From: a virus
Length of the DNA: 24,575 nt
IMG/VR virus record: IMGVR_UViG_3300010155_000092
Coordinates: 1-24,575 of that record
Strand: one strand, 5' to 3'
The notes beneath the pieces are model-generated. The model made no database searches. It saw nothing but the letters and a program-made list of their open reading frames with translations, and was not told the DNA's origin. The position numbers were made by a program, and so were the translations under genes. Shown in pieces: positions 15,290 through 22,084 of this stretch. Numbering within the stretch: position 1 is the first letter of the stretch; every line of letters starts with the position of its first letter.

Positions 15290-15308
15290 TACAACAATAA
15301 AAGATTTA

Positions 15309-15764
15309 ATGATGTCAGATAAAATAAAAGACACCAAATGTTATGACACTCTCATGACTGTTGCAATAGAAAAAAGAAATAAAATAAGATTTAGTTGCCT
15401 TGGAGTGGAGCATGTGATTCACATACCTGCAAGAGATCAAAAGGCATTTGTAAATGAATTTTTCAGACGCTATAAACCCATGTATTTGGATGAAGAAGGC
15501 GTTGAAAAGGGATTGCCCGTATTGATAACCAATTACAGGTCGAATGACGCAGTGACTCTGAATATGGAGCAACCAAAATTTAAAGATGTATATAAAGGCA
15601 TGCCGAAGGGTATGCGTTATGTTCCAAACAAGCTCGTAACCTTTGAGAAGAGCGAGAAGGAATGGAAATACGACCAAATGAAGCGATTGTTCAATTATTA
15701 TGATGCTGGAACTATTGATGAAGCGAAGTATAAGTCGGAGATACGCAAGTTGTTGGGCAGATGA
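15309..15764 (+). CDS. Unknown early protein (151 aa)
   Basis: The frame starts with two adjacent ATG codons at 15309 and 15312; the first is used here. The product has a compact alpha/beta look (IRFSCLGVEHVIHIPARDQK, then FVNEFFRRYKPMYLDEE and LPVLITNYRSNDAVTL). Residues 95-145 include MPKGMRYVPNKLVTFEKSEK and a C-terminal helix resembling a short helical hairpin. Its stop overlaps the next start as ATGA. No catalytic motif is clear and the function is unknown. Confidence 0.65.
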   Translation: MMSDKIKDTKCYDTLMTVAIEKRNKIRFSCLGVEHVIHIPARDQKAFVNEFFRRYKPMYLDEEGVEKGLPVLITNYRSNDAVTLNMEQPKFKDVYKGMPKGMRYVPNKLVTFEKSEKEWKYDQMKRLFNYYDAGTIDEAKYKSEIRKLLGR

Positions 15765-15907
15765 GATGTCCTTACTCCAATAAGAAAGAGCTCGTTCAAT
15801 GGGCATCCAAAAGATTTAATCTTACGCCTTCAAGATTTATGAAGATGAGAAAATCTCAACTTTACGCAATATTTTACAACACAGGTAAAAAAAGGAGCAC
15901 AAAATGA
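15761..15907 (+). CDS. Small basic helical protein (48 aa)
   Basis: This micro-gene is ATGA-overlapped at both ends, so it lies in a translationally coupled run. The sequence (KKELVQWASKRFNLTPSRFM, then KMRKSQLYAIFYNTG) resembles a motif common in short phage proteins, in which a KKELV helix is followed by a KMxKxQLYAI helix. It is basic and probably folds as two short helices. The role is unknown. Confidence 0.65.
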   Translation: MRCPYSNKKELVQWASKRFNLTPSRFMKMRKSQLYAIFYNTGKKRSTK

Positions 15908-16035
15908 TATTTTTAGATGTTTGGGAATGGGTGGCAAACCTGTTCTTCATCAGCATATCGTCATTGGTGCTGGCATTATCTCTTCTCGTATGGGGAATGT
16001 TGGTGAGCATGGCGAAGAGAGCATTGAAATGGTAG
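15904..16035 (+). CDS. Single-pass membrane micro-protein (43 aa)
   Basis: AAAGGAG lies six bases before the ATG at 15904, and the start overlaps the previous stop as ATGA. Residues 10-36 (VANLFFISISSLVLALSLLV and onward) form a clear transmembrane segment, followed by a basic end (AKRALKW). It could be a holin-like, anti-holin or membrane-anchoring peptide, but size alone cannot decide. A longer frame on the same strand (15921-16136) overlaps it in another reading phase and has no ribosome site at its start. Confidence 0.6.
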   Translation: MIFLDVWEWVANLFFISISSLVLALSLLVWGMLVSMAKRALKW

Positions 16036-16136
16036 ACAAGATAATTAAATTTCTGTCTAGCGACGAAGCTTTTTATCTGTTCGTGATTTTCTGTATGCTG
16101 AATATATTCTTTCAGATAATCAGGGCAATTATTTAA
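16029..16136 (+). CDS. Second candidate membrane micro-protein (35 aa)
   Basis: An ATG at 16029 overlaps the TAG of the preceding micro-gene as ATGGTAG. The 35-residue product has one hydrophobic segment (FYLFVIFCMLNIFFQIIRAI) after a short polar start. GAGAG lies about seven bases upstream. If real, the two overlapping membrane peptides form a pair, an arrangement also seen in two-component lysis or membrane-targeting modules. An upstream extension to 15921 is possible but lies fully within the previous gene. Confidence 0.5.
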   Translation: MVDKIIKFLSSDEAFYLFVIFCMLNIFFQIIRAII

Positions 16137-16150
16137 TAGGGAAAAGCAAC

Positions 16151-16369
16151 ATGAACAAAGAACAAAGAACAAAGCTGATAAACAGTTGGGTTGGAGTTTC
16201 CGATGCAATCGGAGAGCTGGTTGATGCCATGACTGGCATGTCGAGTCATGAAGACATGGTGAGAATGCTTGAAGTTATGGACAGTGTCGATGAAATGATG
16301 GATGCCATACATAAGTCGGCGGAGAAAACCAGAGACATGCTGTTTTCAGAAAAAAAGGAGGCGAAATGA
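16151..16369 (+). CDS. Small helical unknown protein (72 aa)
   Basis: The protein is almost wholly helical and Met-rich (GVSDAIGELVDAMTGMSSHE, then DMVRMLEVMDSVDEMMDAIH), suggesting a helical bundle or dimer. AGGGA precedes the ATG, and its end overlaps the next start as ATGA. No family is recognised. Confidence 0.6.
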   Translation: MNKEQRTKLINSWVGVSDAIGELVDAMTGMSSHEDMVRMLEVMDSVDEMMDAIHKSAEKTRDMLFSEKKEAK

Positions 16370-16563
16370 CGCTTTCATCAAATAAGTCGGATAAACCGGC
16401 AAAAGTGAAAAGTACGACATCGTCAATAACTCTACGCGAGTTGATACTCGTTTACGAGGGTCTTAAGGCAAAAGGCAAAATAAAGCCGAATGGATCAGCT
16501 GCAAAACGATTGGAGCACCTGAAAAACCTTAAAGACCTTTATGGAGCTAGATTCAAGACGTAG
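16366..16563 (+). CDS. Small basic unknown protein (65 aa)
   Basis: An AAAGGAGG site and ATGA overlap support this start. The first 20 residues are Lys/Ser/Thr-rich and look disordered. The rest is a short basic helical domain (ITLRELILVYEGLKAKGKIK, then AAKRLEHLKNLKDLYGARF), possibly nucleic-acid binding. It is the last gene before the 185-base structured gap in front of the AAA+ ATPase. Confidence 0.6.
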   Translation: MTLSSNKSDKPAKVKSTTSSITLRELILVYEGLKAKGKIKPNGSAAKRLEHLKNLKDLYGARFKT

Positions 16564-16568
16564 TGCAA

Positions 16569-16730
16569 ATGAAACTTGGGCTGGTATCGGTGGCACGTGC
16601 ATGTCAAGCATGACTTGGCGTTGTAACTATCCGCACCAGCCTTCGTTTCAATCCCTAAAGATTTAGACTTTAGTGCCGATTCGTGGAATTGGAGGTATGA
16701 AACCAACGGAGCGTTGGGGTCGGCACGTTA
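16569..16730 (+). ncRNA. Candidate structured RNA upstream of the AAA+ gene
   Basis: The 185-base gap has no convincing ORF but several stems. TGAAAC (16570-16575) pairs with GTTTCA (16645-16650), and GGCTGGT (16579-16585) with ACCAGCC (16635-16641), enclosing GTCAAG/CTTGGC (16603-16619). Next comes CTAAAG/CTTTAG (16655-16673). Last is a perfect 7-bp helix GTGCCGA (16673-16679)/TCGGCAC (16720-16726) enclosing CCAAC/GTTGG (16703-16717). It is too short inside the last helix to be a tRNA. It may be an independent small RNA or a leader that controls the ATPase gene. Confidence 0.4.
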
Positions 16731-16748
16731 AAAAAAAGGAAGTGAAAC

Positions 16749-18860
16749 ATGCCGAACAAGCAAAGTACCGATCCTCGGGAAATGCCCAACTGGACGCTTG
16801 AAGTCCCAGAACTACACCAAAGGCTCAACGACAGAGGTTATATCTGCAGTGAAGAGTTTGCGGCAAAAGTTCTGACTTCAATAAACAGTAAGCCGATGGG
16901 CGGGGCGTTTCTTTATGGAATGGCAGGGACTGGAAAGTCCTATTTGCCTCAAATACTTGCTCAAGTGTTGAATCGGCCTCTGTACGTACACCAATGCACT
17001 CAAGGCACTCGCGAAGAAGATTTGCTCGTGAAACTCATGCCGTCGGAGAATACTACCTCCGGCGTCAAGGTATCAAAGGGCAAATTGTTTCGTGCTGCCT
17101 GTGAATCACGAAAGAAGCCAGTAATATTGATGCTCGACGAATGGGATAAAACCAGACCGAGCGTCGATGGTTTCTTTTTGGATTTTCTGCAATATGGAAG
17201 GCTTTCGATCCCCGGTGTCGAAGGAGGAGAGGTATATGCCGAAATGGATAATCTCACCATCTTCATAACCGCCAACGACGAACGCGAATTTCACGAAGCT
17301 CTCTTGAGACGCTTTCCGATGATTCATGTAGACCCGATGTCGGCATCGGATGTAGTGAAGGCCTTGAATATCACTCATTCCAATCACAGCTATCTTCCTC
17401 AGATGCTGGATTTGTATTTGCGTAGTGTGGCGGCAGCAATGCCGAAACCTGCAACAATACAGGAACTCCGGCAGTTGATGGATGCCATCACTACTTTGGG
17501 GAGCAATGCCGATTGGAACGATTTGGTGTATCAGTATGTCACTAAAACGCCAGAAAACCATGAAATGCTGAGCAATCAGCGACAGGTTGAAGGAGTCGAT
17601 GTCAGGCGAGCGGCAAAAATAGATGCCGAAGGATATGGAGTTGATGAAGTAATCAAAAAAAGAAACTCCAAAAATCCTGAAATGCCCAGACTTACCGAAC
17701 TGCTTCAGTTCAACGAGTCTTTCAAGAAGTCAGTTGAAGTGCCTGAGAATGCCTCTGCAGTAATTAAGAGAAGTTCACAGGCCGACAGCATAGTCATGCG
17801 TAGTCATCTTGACAGCGAAGACCCTGAAACTCCAGCCTTTTCGGAATGGGGAGTAATAACGGAGCACTATAATTTTCTACTTGAAGATTTTGCGTCTACC
17901 GATATTGCAGTTCTTCTGAAAAGTGGAGAATTTGAAGGATGCGACGGAGAAATAAAAATCTCCGACAAATATGTCACTCGCAAAGAGATCAACAGAATGA
18001 TTGCCGGGAAGTGGTACGTTCACAAAAGAGACAAGCACGAATTAATTGCCAGAAGGCATGTCGGAAGAAACGGAAATTATGCCGATTTGAGATACAGGGA
18101 AGAAAGCGGTTTGGAAATAGTCGCTCCCATAGGACTCACTCCGCAGCAAATGGCATCTCTTTTTAAGATGAACAAAAACGAAAACCTCGTTTATTCGTAC
18201 ACTCTCGACGATGCTTCAGGTGATTTTCTTCTAAACATCGGATCAGACAAATCTTCGAATGTTGCCGTGTGCGACATTTTTTCCAATGTTGCTTCAGGAA
18301 CATACAGTTTAGGCAACAGTTTGTTGAAAAGCATGGAAAATCATGAAGGATTTTGTCGGATGATGAAGCCTTTGGAGCACTGTAACTACGTTGATTTCGA
18401 AGGCATGGAAAGCCTGTTGAATGGTCACACTGTTGCAAAATCAAAGAGTGTAGAAGACGGGCTGTTGATTACGGCTACAAACATGCGTCTCAGGTTCTAC
18501 GATTACAATGGAACCAGCCCATATGCTGCGTTTTTGAAAATCGACGGAGCCGTAAACGGATTGGTGATGAAAACGATAGTGGGATGGTTTCGCAATCCCA
18601 TACCGGTGTACAGATGCTTCAAACACTGTGGCGACATAAGCGACAAACTTCAGAAATGCGGATGGAAAGTAAATAGTAAGAACAGCAAAGTGTTCGTGCG
18701 AAACGGCATTTATGCCAGAATATCGTATGATCACGTAATGTTTGCGGCATTTCTCAGAAGCGATGAACAGTTGAGCTCGTCATCACTTTCACTATCTATG
18801 AAATCAAAGATAAAGAGGATAGAATCACTTGAAAAAGCATTCAAGTCACAAGACTCTTAA
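16749..18860 (+). CDS. MoxR-like AAA+ ATPase with unknown C-terminal half (703 aa)
   Basis: Residues 1-260 are a MoxR/CobS-type AAA+ domain. Walker A is GMAGTGKS (57-64), Walker B is VILMLDE (125-131), sensor 1 is ITAND with N176, and the arginine finger is in LLRRFP (185-190). Such ATPases act as ring-shaped remodellers and usually work with a vWA partner, here encoded by the next gene (32-base overlap). Residues 300-703 match nothing I recognise and make the protein about twice the usual MoxR length. That region carries mixed alpha/beta segments and ends with a Ser-rich basic tail. The start has only AAGGAAG at about six bases. The function may be metal insertion, protein remodelling or defence-related. 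Confidence 0.8.
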   Translation: MPNKQSTDPREMPNWTLEVPELHQRLNDRGYICSEEFAAKVLTSINSKPMGGAFLYGMAGTGKSYLPQILAQVLNRPLYVHQCTQGTREEDLLVKLMPSENTTSGVKVSKGKLFRAACESRKKPVILMLDEWDKTRPSVDGFFLDFLQYGRLSIPGVEGGEVYAEMDNLTIFITANDEREFHEALLRRFPMIHVDPMSASDVVKALNITHSNHSYLPQMLDLYLRSVAAAMPKPATIQELRQLMDAITTLGSNADWNDLVYQYVTKTPENHEMLSNQRQVEGVDVRRAAKIDAEGYGVDEVIKKRNSKNPEMPRLTELLQFNESFKKSVEVPENASAVIKRSSQADSIVMRSHLDSEDPETPAFSEWGVITEHYNFLLEDFASTDIAVLLKSGEFEGCDGEIKISDKYVTRKEINRMIAGKWYVHKRDKHELIARRHVGRNGNYADLRYREESGLEIVAPIGLTPQQMASLFKMNKNENLVYSYTLDDASGDFLLNIGSDKSSNVAVCDIFSNVASGTYSLGNSLLKSMENHEGFCRMMKPLEHCNYVDFEGMESLLNGHTVAKSKSVEDGLLITATNMRLRFYDYNGTSPYAAFLKIDGAVNGLVMKTIVGWFRNPIPVYRCFKHCGDISDKLQKCGWKVNSKNSKVFVRNGIYARISYDHVMFAAFLRSDEQLSSSSLSLSMKSKIKRIESLEKAFKSQDS

Positions 18861-19869
18861 TTTTGGATGGCGTGATTTTTCGTCGCCCGAGATAAAATCA
18901 GAAATCAACTCGGCGAAGGTGATATCGTGCAAAAAGAAAATCAAAACGAAGATCACGCCTATTTCTAATGTAGTGAAAAACAAGTCGGGGGGCATCAAGC
19001 TCCCCGGCTTGAGCAAGTTTCACAACAATATTTCAAAAATTGCAAAAAAATTCAGTAACAACAATAAATCGTCTTTTCGATCCGTTGAAGCAGTTTATAG
19101 TGGAGCCTATTCTTTAGCCGGACTTGACATGAAGAATAGAGATGTGGCGAATAAAGTACACAAATTCGACGAGGCATACGGAATGTCTCGCATAAACATG
19201 AACCCGGCAATGCCCGGCAAATACGACCTGAAATCGGTGAGAGACAGAAGAATTGCAGCAAATTTTGCAAGAGTGATGTCAAAAATTGCAGAGGACAATG
19301 TTGGAGGAGAGATTGAAGGCGACGATTTTTGGGACGTCAACAGGATAATGTCCCGCAAGATCAGTAGAGAATCCATACTAAAATGTCGCATGTCGAGAGA
19401 AAAACGCAGAATAGTTCTGCTTTTGGACAGCAGTCCCTCATGTAGTGATTATTCGAACTTTTACAGCAAAATGGCCGTAGTTGCGGCCGAATATGGAGAC
19501 GTTGAAATGTATGATGCACCCAATGGTCACATAGTGCATCGATGGAGTCTCAGAAAAAAACGATTTGAAAGATTTTTGACTCCGCAGGACATACTTGCCG
19601 GAGTTTCTCAATGGAGTTTGTTCAGAAACAGGGTAGTCGTAATATTCAGCGACTATGATGCCGCCGGCATCTCCTTAAAAAACACCATTCACAATAAAGT
19701 TTATTATTTTTGCACTGAATATGGGGCAGATCATGCGACAAGTCACATTTACAATACTGCACGTAGAATAACAAAGAATATGAGTTCAGTCAATACAAAG
19801 AATTTGGTTGTCTACTCAGGCATCACGAATACAAGACAGTTTGCCAAAACGGCAAAGAAAATGAAATAA
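18829..19869 (+). CDS. vWA-domain protein, partner of the AAA+ ATPase (346 aa)
   Basis: A TTG at 18829 starts the frame, with GAGGA about nine bases upstream and a 32-base overlap with the ATPase gene. Residues 1-85 are Lys/Ser-rich and likely flexible. From about 193 the sequence IVLLLDSSPSCSDYSNFYS is a vWA strand with a metal-ion adhesion site (DxSxS: D200, S202, S204). VVVIFSDYDA (270-279) is the strand carrying the later acidic residue. MoxR ATPases commonly pair with vWA proteins, as in RavA-ViaA and CobS-CobT, so the pair probably forms one machine. Similarity to CobT is only architectural; no cobalamin role is claimed. Confidence 0.72.
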   Translation: MKKHSSHKTLNFGWRDFSSPEIKSEINSAKVISCKKKIKTKITPISNVVKNKSGGIKLPGLSKFHNNISKIAKKFSNNNKSSFRSVEAVYSGAYSLAGLDMKNRDVANKVHKFDEAYGMSRINMNPAMPGKYDLKSVRDRRIAANFARVMSKIAEDNVGGEIEGDDFWDVNRIMSRKISRESILKCRMSREKRRIVLLLDSSPSCSDYSNFYSKMAVVAAEYGDVEMYDAPNGHIVHRWSLRKKRFERFLTPQDILAGVSQWSLFRNRVVVIFSDYDAAGISLKNTIHNKVYYFCTEYGADHATSHIYNTARRITKNMSSVNTKNLVVYSGITNTRQFAKTAKKMK

Positions 19870-19890
19870 CCGAAAAAAGGAGAGCACAAA

Positions 19891-20427
19891 ATGGTTAAAA
19901 AACGAAAATTCATCACTCCTTGCGATGCACAGTTGGGAGAATCCCAAACTGAGAGCGTAAACAGGATGAATGCCTTGTCTATGGCCGTAGATTGCGAATT
20001 AATTTCAAGCAATTTTAAAAGCACTGAGGAGAAATATGATGCATTTGTGAAATATTTTTCCGAAAGACCCGGCATATGGGATGATGATGCCTCAAACGAA
20101 AAAGAAATGGCTCGAAGAATGACGATAGTGTCCATTCTTATAAATGGAATTCACAAGGTCTCTGAAATGCTGGGGCTCGATGAAGGCGAGATAAAAATTC
20201 TTGCCGAATGGGGTTCGGAAAAAAGAGAAGAAAAGCTTGGAATCGGAGTGAGTGCGGATGTGGGAGAGCAAAAAACGGCTCTTATCAGAAGACTGTTCAC
20301 ATCGTTTGTAGACCTCAGCGAAATGGGGTATTCCGAAAGAGATTCGAAAGAAGTAGAGCTGGACGAAGAGATGACATCAGAGCTCAGTCGCCTCGAATGG
20401 GACAAAAAATCGAGGGGAGAAGCTTAA
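19891..20427 (+). CDS. Unknown third protein of the AAA+/vWA module (178 aa)
   Basis: AAAGGAG lies seven bases before the ATG, 21 bases after the vWA gene, so it belongs to the same operon. The 178-residue product is acidic and helical (EEKYDAFVKYFSERPGIWDD, MTIVSILINGIHKVSEMLGL and later ALIRRLFTSFVDLSEMGY), with a strongly charged C-terminus. It contains no enzyme motif. Being last in the module and directly before a structured gap, it is likely an accessory or substrate-adaptor subunit; this is inferred from position only. Confidence 0.65.
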   Translation: MVKKRKFITPCDAQLGESQTESVNRMNALSMAVDCELISSNFKSTEEKYDAFVKYFSERPGIWDDDASNEKEMARRMTIVSILINGIHKVSEMLGLDEGEIKILAEWGSEKREEKLGIGVSADVGEQKTALIRRLFTSFVDLSEMGYSERDSKEVELDEEMTSELSRLEWDKKSRGEA

Positions 20428-20433
20428 AAATAC

Positions 20434-20484
20434 AGAGCTTGGGGAGTGGGTTTCGTCTCTTTTCCTCCCGCTCCCAACCCCTCT
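20434..20484 (+). terminator. GC-rich hairpin after the AAA+/vWA module
   Basis: GGGAGTGGG (20442-20450) pairs with CCCGCTCCC (20467-20475), nine pairs with one G-U, and outer AGAG/CTCT can add four more around small bulges. It directly follows the 178-residue gene. There is no T-run after the stem, so it may stabilise the transcript 3' end or slow polymerase more than terminate it. Confidence 0.5.
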
Positions 20485-20493
20485 AAATGAATG

Positions 20494-20613
20494 TTATTTG
20501 GGCAGATGGCTTAATAAAGTACACGTGCCTTCCATGTCTGAAATTGAAGTACAAGAGAGATCGGATATAACATGAGGCTGCATAACGTAGCATTGCTCTC
20601 ACTGCCCAAATAA
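20494..20613 (+). ncRNA. Candidate structured RNA closed by a 12-bp helix
   Basis: TTATTTGGGCAG (20494-20505) and CTGCCCAAATAA (20602-20613) are perfectly complementary, 120 bases end to end. Inside, ACGTG/CATGT (20523-20537) forms a hairpin, and GCTGC/GTAGC (20577-20591) and GAGAG/CTCTC add further stems, so the RNA could fold as a multi-branched structure. A 27-codon frame at 20487-20570 overlaps it but has no ribosome site. The next gene's AAAGGAAAG site lies just 3' of the closing helix, so it could act as a leader controlling that gene or as a free small RNA. Confidence 0.45.
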
Positions 20614-20632
20614 AATAAAAGGAAAGTAAATC

Positions 20633-20848
20633 ATGCTGCAAATAAAACTATCGGAAATTTTGAGCGACAGTCAAATAAAAAAAGTCATCAAAATTCTAAA
20701 AACAAATAAGAATGAAGATAGGTTATCAAGCTTAAAGTCTTACTTTACGGAGATTTCTGATGATTTGAAAAAAAAAGGAATACATCACGAATACTTGGCT
20801 TGGGTAATTTATGCAAGATCGGAGGAAATAATTAAGCGTGAACTTTAA
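20633..20848 (+). CDS. Small helical unknown protein (71 aa)
   Basis: The product starts behind AAAGGAAAG and is helical throughout (SEILSDSQIKKVIKILKTNK, then DRLSSLKSYFTEISDDLKKK and EYLAWVIYARSEEIIKREL). It overlaps the next gene by 11 bases. It contains no cysteines or catalytic motif. It follows the structured RNA candidate directly. No family recognised. Confidence 0.6.
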   Translation: MLQIKLSEILSDSQIKKVIKILKTNKNEDRLSSLKSYFTEISDDLKKKGIHHEYLAWVIYARSEEIIKREL

Positions 20849-21134
20849 AGATTTTAAACTTAAAAAGGTCTGTAATTTAGGCGACAGCGTCTTCTGCGAC
20901 GGATGCAACGGCCCTTATGGGGATGAAGTAAACGGAGGCGTGATCATAGGTGGTTACGCATACTGTGGAGAATGCTGTAAAGGATATGGATACGACAAGG
21001 ACGAATACGAATATGCCGATGAAATCGAAGAAATTATGGACAAAGGCAAGACGTTCAAGGAGAACGTTCTTGATTACAGAAAACGTAAAACTGGTTCAAG
21101 TGACGGCATTATGCAAATTTTCACTGTGGATTAG
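20838..21134 (+). CDS. Small Cys-rich, zinc-binding-like protein (98 aa)
   Basis: GTG at 20838 follows GGAGG by about 12 bases and overlaps the previous stop. C20 and C23 (FCDGC) and C43, C46 and C47 (YCGECC) form two cysteine knuckles typical of a zinc ribbon, separated by a Gly-rich turn. The middle is strongly acidic and Tyr-rich (YGYDKDEYEYADEIEEIMD). A role in binding nucleic acid or a protein partner is possible. No named family recognised. Confidence 0.6.
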   Translation: MNFKDFKLKKVCNLGDSVFCDGCNGPYGDEVNGGVIIGGYAYCGECCKGYGYDKDEYEYADEIEEIMDKGKTFKENVLDYRKRKTGSSDGIMQIFTVD

Positions 21135-21159
21135 ATTTACACAACAAAAGGAGTATCAA

Positions 21160-21948
21160 ATGAGCAGAGAAACTACGACCTCCACAACAAATGGAGGAAC
21201 CATCATAGGAACTGCTGCAATCGGCTCTCGTAAAGTTCAAAAAGTGGATCAGTTTTCCACTAAAGACTATACGCAGTTCTCTTTTTTCAAGGGGAACAGA
21301 CCAATCAGCCGAAGCAAAGTTGTAAGACTCCGTAAATCCATACGGCAAAAAGACCTTACGAGGTTTTATCCGATTCTCGTCAACGGCGACATGGAGATAC
21401 TCGACGGACAGCACCGATATATTGCGTGCTCGGAACTCGGCATCCCCATTCAGTATAATACTACGCAAGATATAGACATATCAACCGTGGCAAAGCTGAA
21501 CAATTCGCAGGACAAGTGGAATGCCTATGATTTTTTGAATGCTTGGGTAGAATCAGGTATTCACGATTATAGGATTTTTGCCGGATTTATGAAGAAATAC
21601 GACCTGAACTTCTCGACGGCGTTTGCCATTTTCTTCGATGGATGGGGAGGCTCTATGTACTACCTGTTCAAGACCGGAGAAATGAAGATAAACAACCTGA
21701 AGGAAGCTACGGAAAAGGCGGAAATGCTGGAATCTCTCAAAGAGTCGTGCGAACGTTGTTCGGACAGATACTTCGTACTGGCTCTTATGGATTGCTTCAA
21801 ACACTCTGATTACGATCATAATCGCATGAAGAGTAAAATGGAGTATCTCGGGAGTACGATAAAAAAGGCAAGCAACAAAGGCGAATATCTTCGTCAAATA
21901 GAGGATGTCTACAATACCAGAACCTCAAATAAATTAAGATTCTGGTAA
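21160..21948 (+). CDS. ParB-like nuclease/partition-family domain protein (262 aa)
   Basis: I start at ATG 21160, seven bases after AAAGGAG; a longer frame upstream overlaps the Cys-rich gene. Residues 45-100 carry the ParB/Srx signature: RPISRSKVVRLRKSIRQKDL then MEILDGQHRYIACSELGIPI, where DGQHR (82-86) is the core box of CTP-binding ParB-like folds. The rest of the protein is helical and lacks a standard ParB helix-turn-helix that I can recognise. Phage ParB-like proteins may bind CTP, nick DNA or regulate transcription. A strong palindrome lies just downstream and is a possible target site. Confidence 0.75.
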   Translation: MSRETTTSTTNGGTIIGTAAIGSRKVQKVDQFSTKDYTQFSFFKGNRPISRSKVVRLRKSIRQKDLTRFYPILVNGDMEILDGQHRYIACSELGIPIQYNTTQDIDISTVAKLNNSQDKWNAYDFLNAWVESGIHDYRIFAGFMKKYDLNFSTAFAIFFDGWGGSMYYLFKTGEMKINNLKEATEKAEMLESLKESCERCSDRYFVLALMDCFKHSDYDHNRMKSKMEYLGSTIKKASNKGEYLRQIEDVYNTRTSNKLRFW

Positions 21949-21957
21949 TAGTAAGTT

Positions 21958-22040
21958 CTCTTTAAAGAGGGCAGTATATGGCTATGGCCTTGCAAGGCTA
22001 TAGCCATATATGATATATATATTATATTATATATATATTA
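21958..22040. repeat. Palindromic, AT-rich intergenic region after the ParB-like gene
   Basis: CTCTTTAAAGAG (21958-21969) is a perfect 12-bp palindrome. Then 21975-21989 and 21996-22010 form a 15-bp stem (one G-T pair) around TTGCAA, built from TATGGCTAT/ATAGCCATA words. A TA-rich stretch follows to about 22040. The ATAGCC word also makes up the array in the divergent region. Site, operator or transcript hairpin are all possible. Confidence 0.75.
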
Positions 22041-22084
22041 CCCAAAAAAAATAAATATTTTAAAAAAAAGGTTTTTGAAACTTA

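Noticed and set aside
16673-16726. tRNA-like 7-bp end helix
   Set aside because: Only 40 bases lie inside the helix, there is no T-loop sequence, and no anticodon arm can be drawn.
16698-16802. 34-codon frame starting right after GGAGGT and running into the ATPase gene
   Set aside because: GGAGG is only one base from the ATG, too close to act, and most of the frame overlaps the ATPase start in another phase.
20487-20570. 27-codon frame with a CxxC pair inside the second RNA candidate
   Set aside because: No ribosome site precedes the ATG, and the 12-bp helix explains the region better. Kept as a possible refutation of the RNA call.
20950-21159. Upstream extension of the ParB-like frame
   Set aside because: It overlaps the Cys-rich gene, has no ribosome site and reads as low-similarity sequence; ATG 21160 has AAAGGAG.
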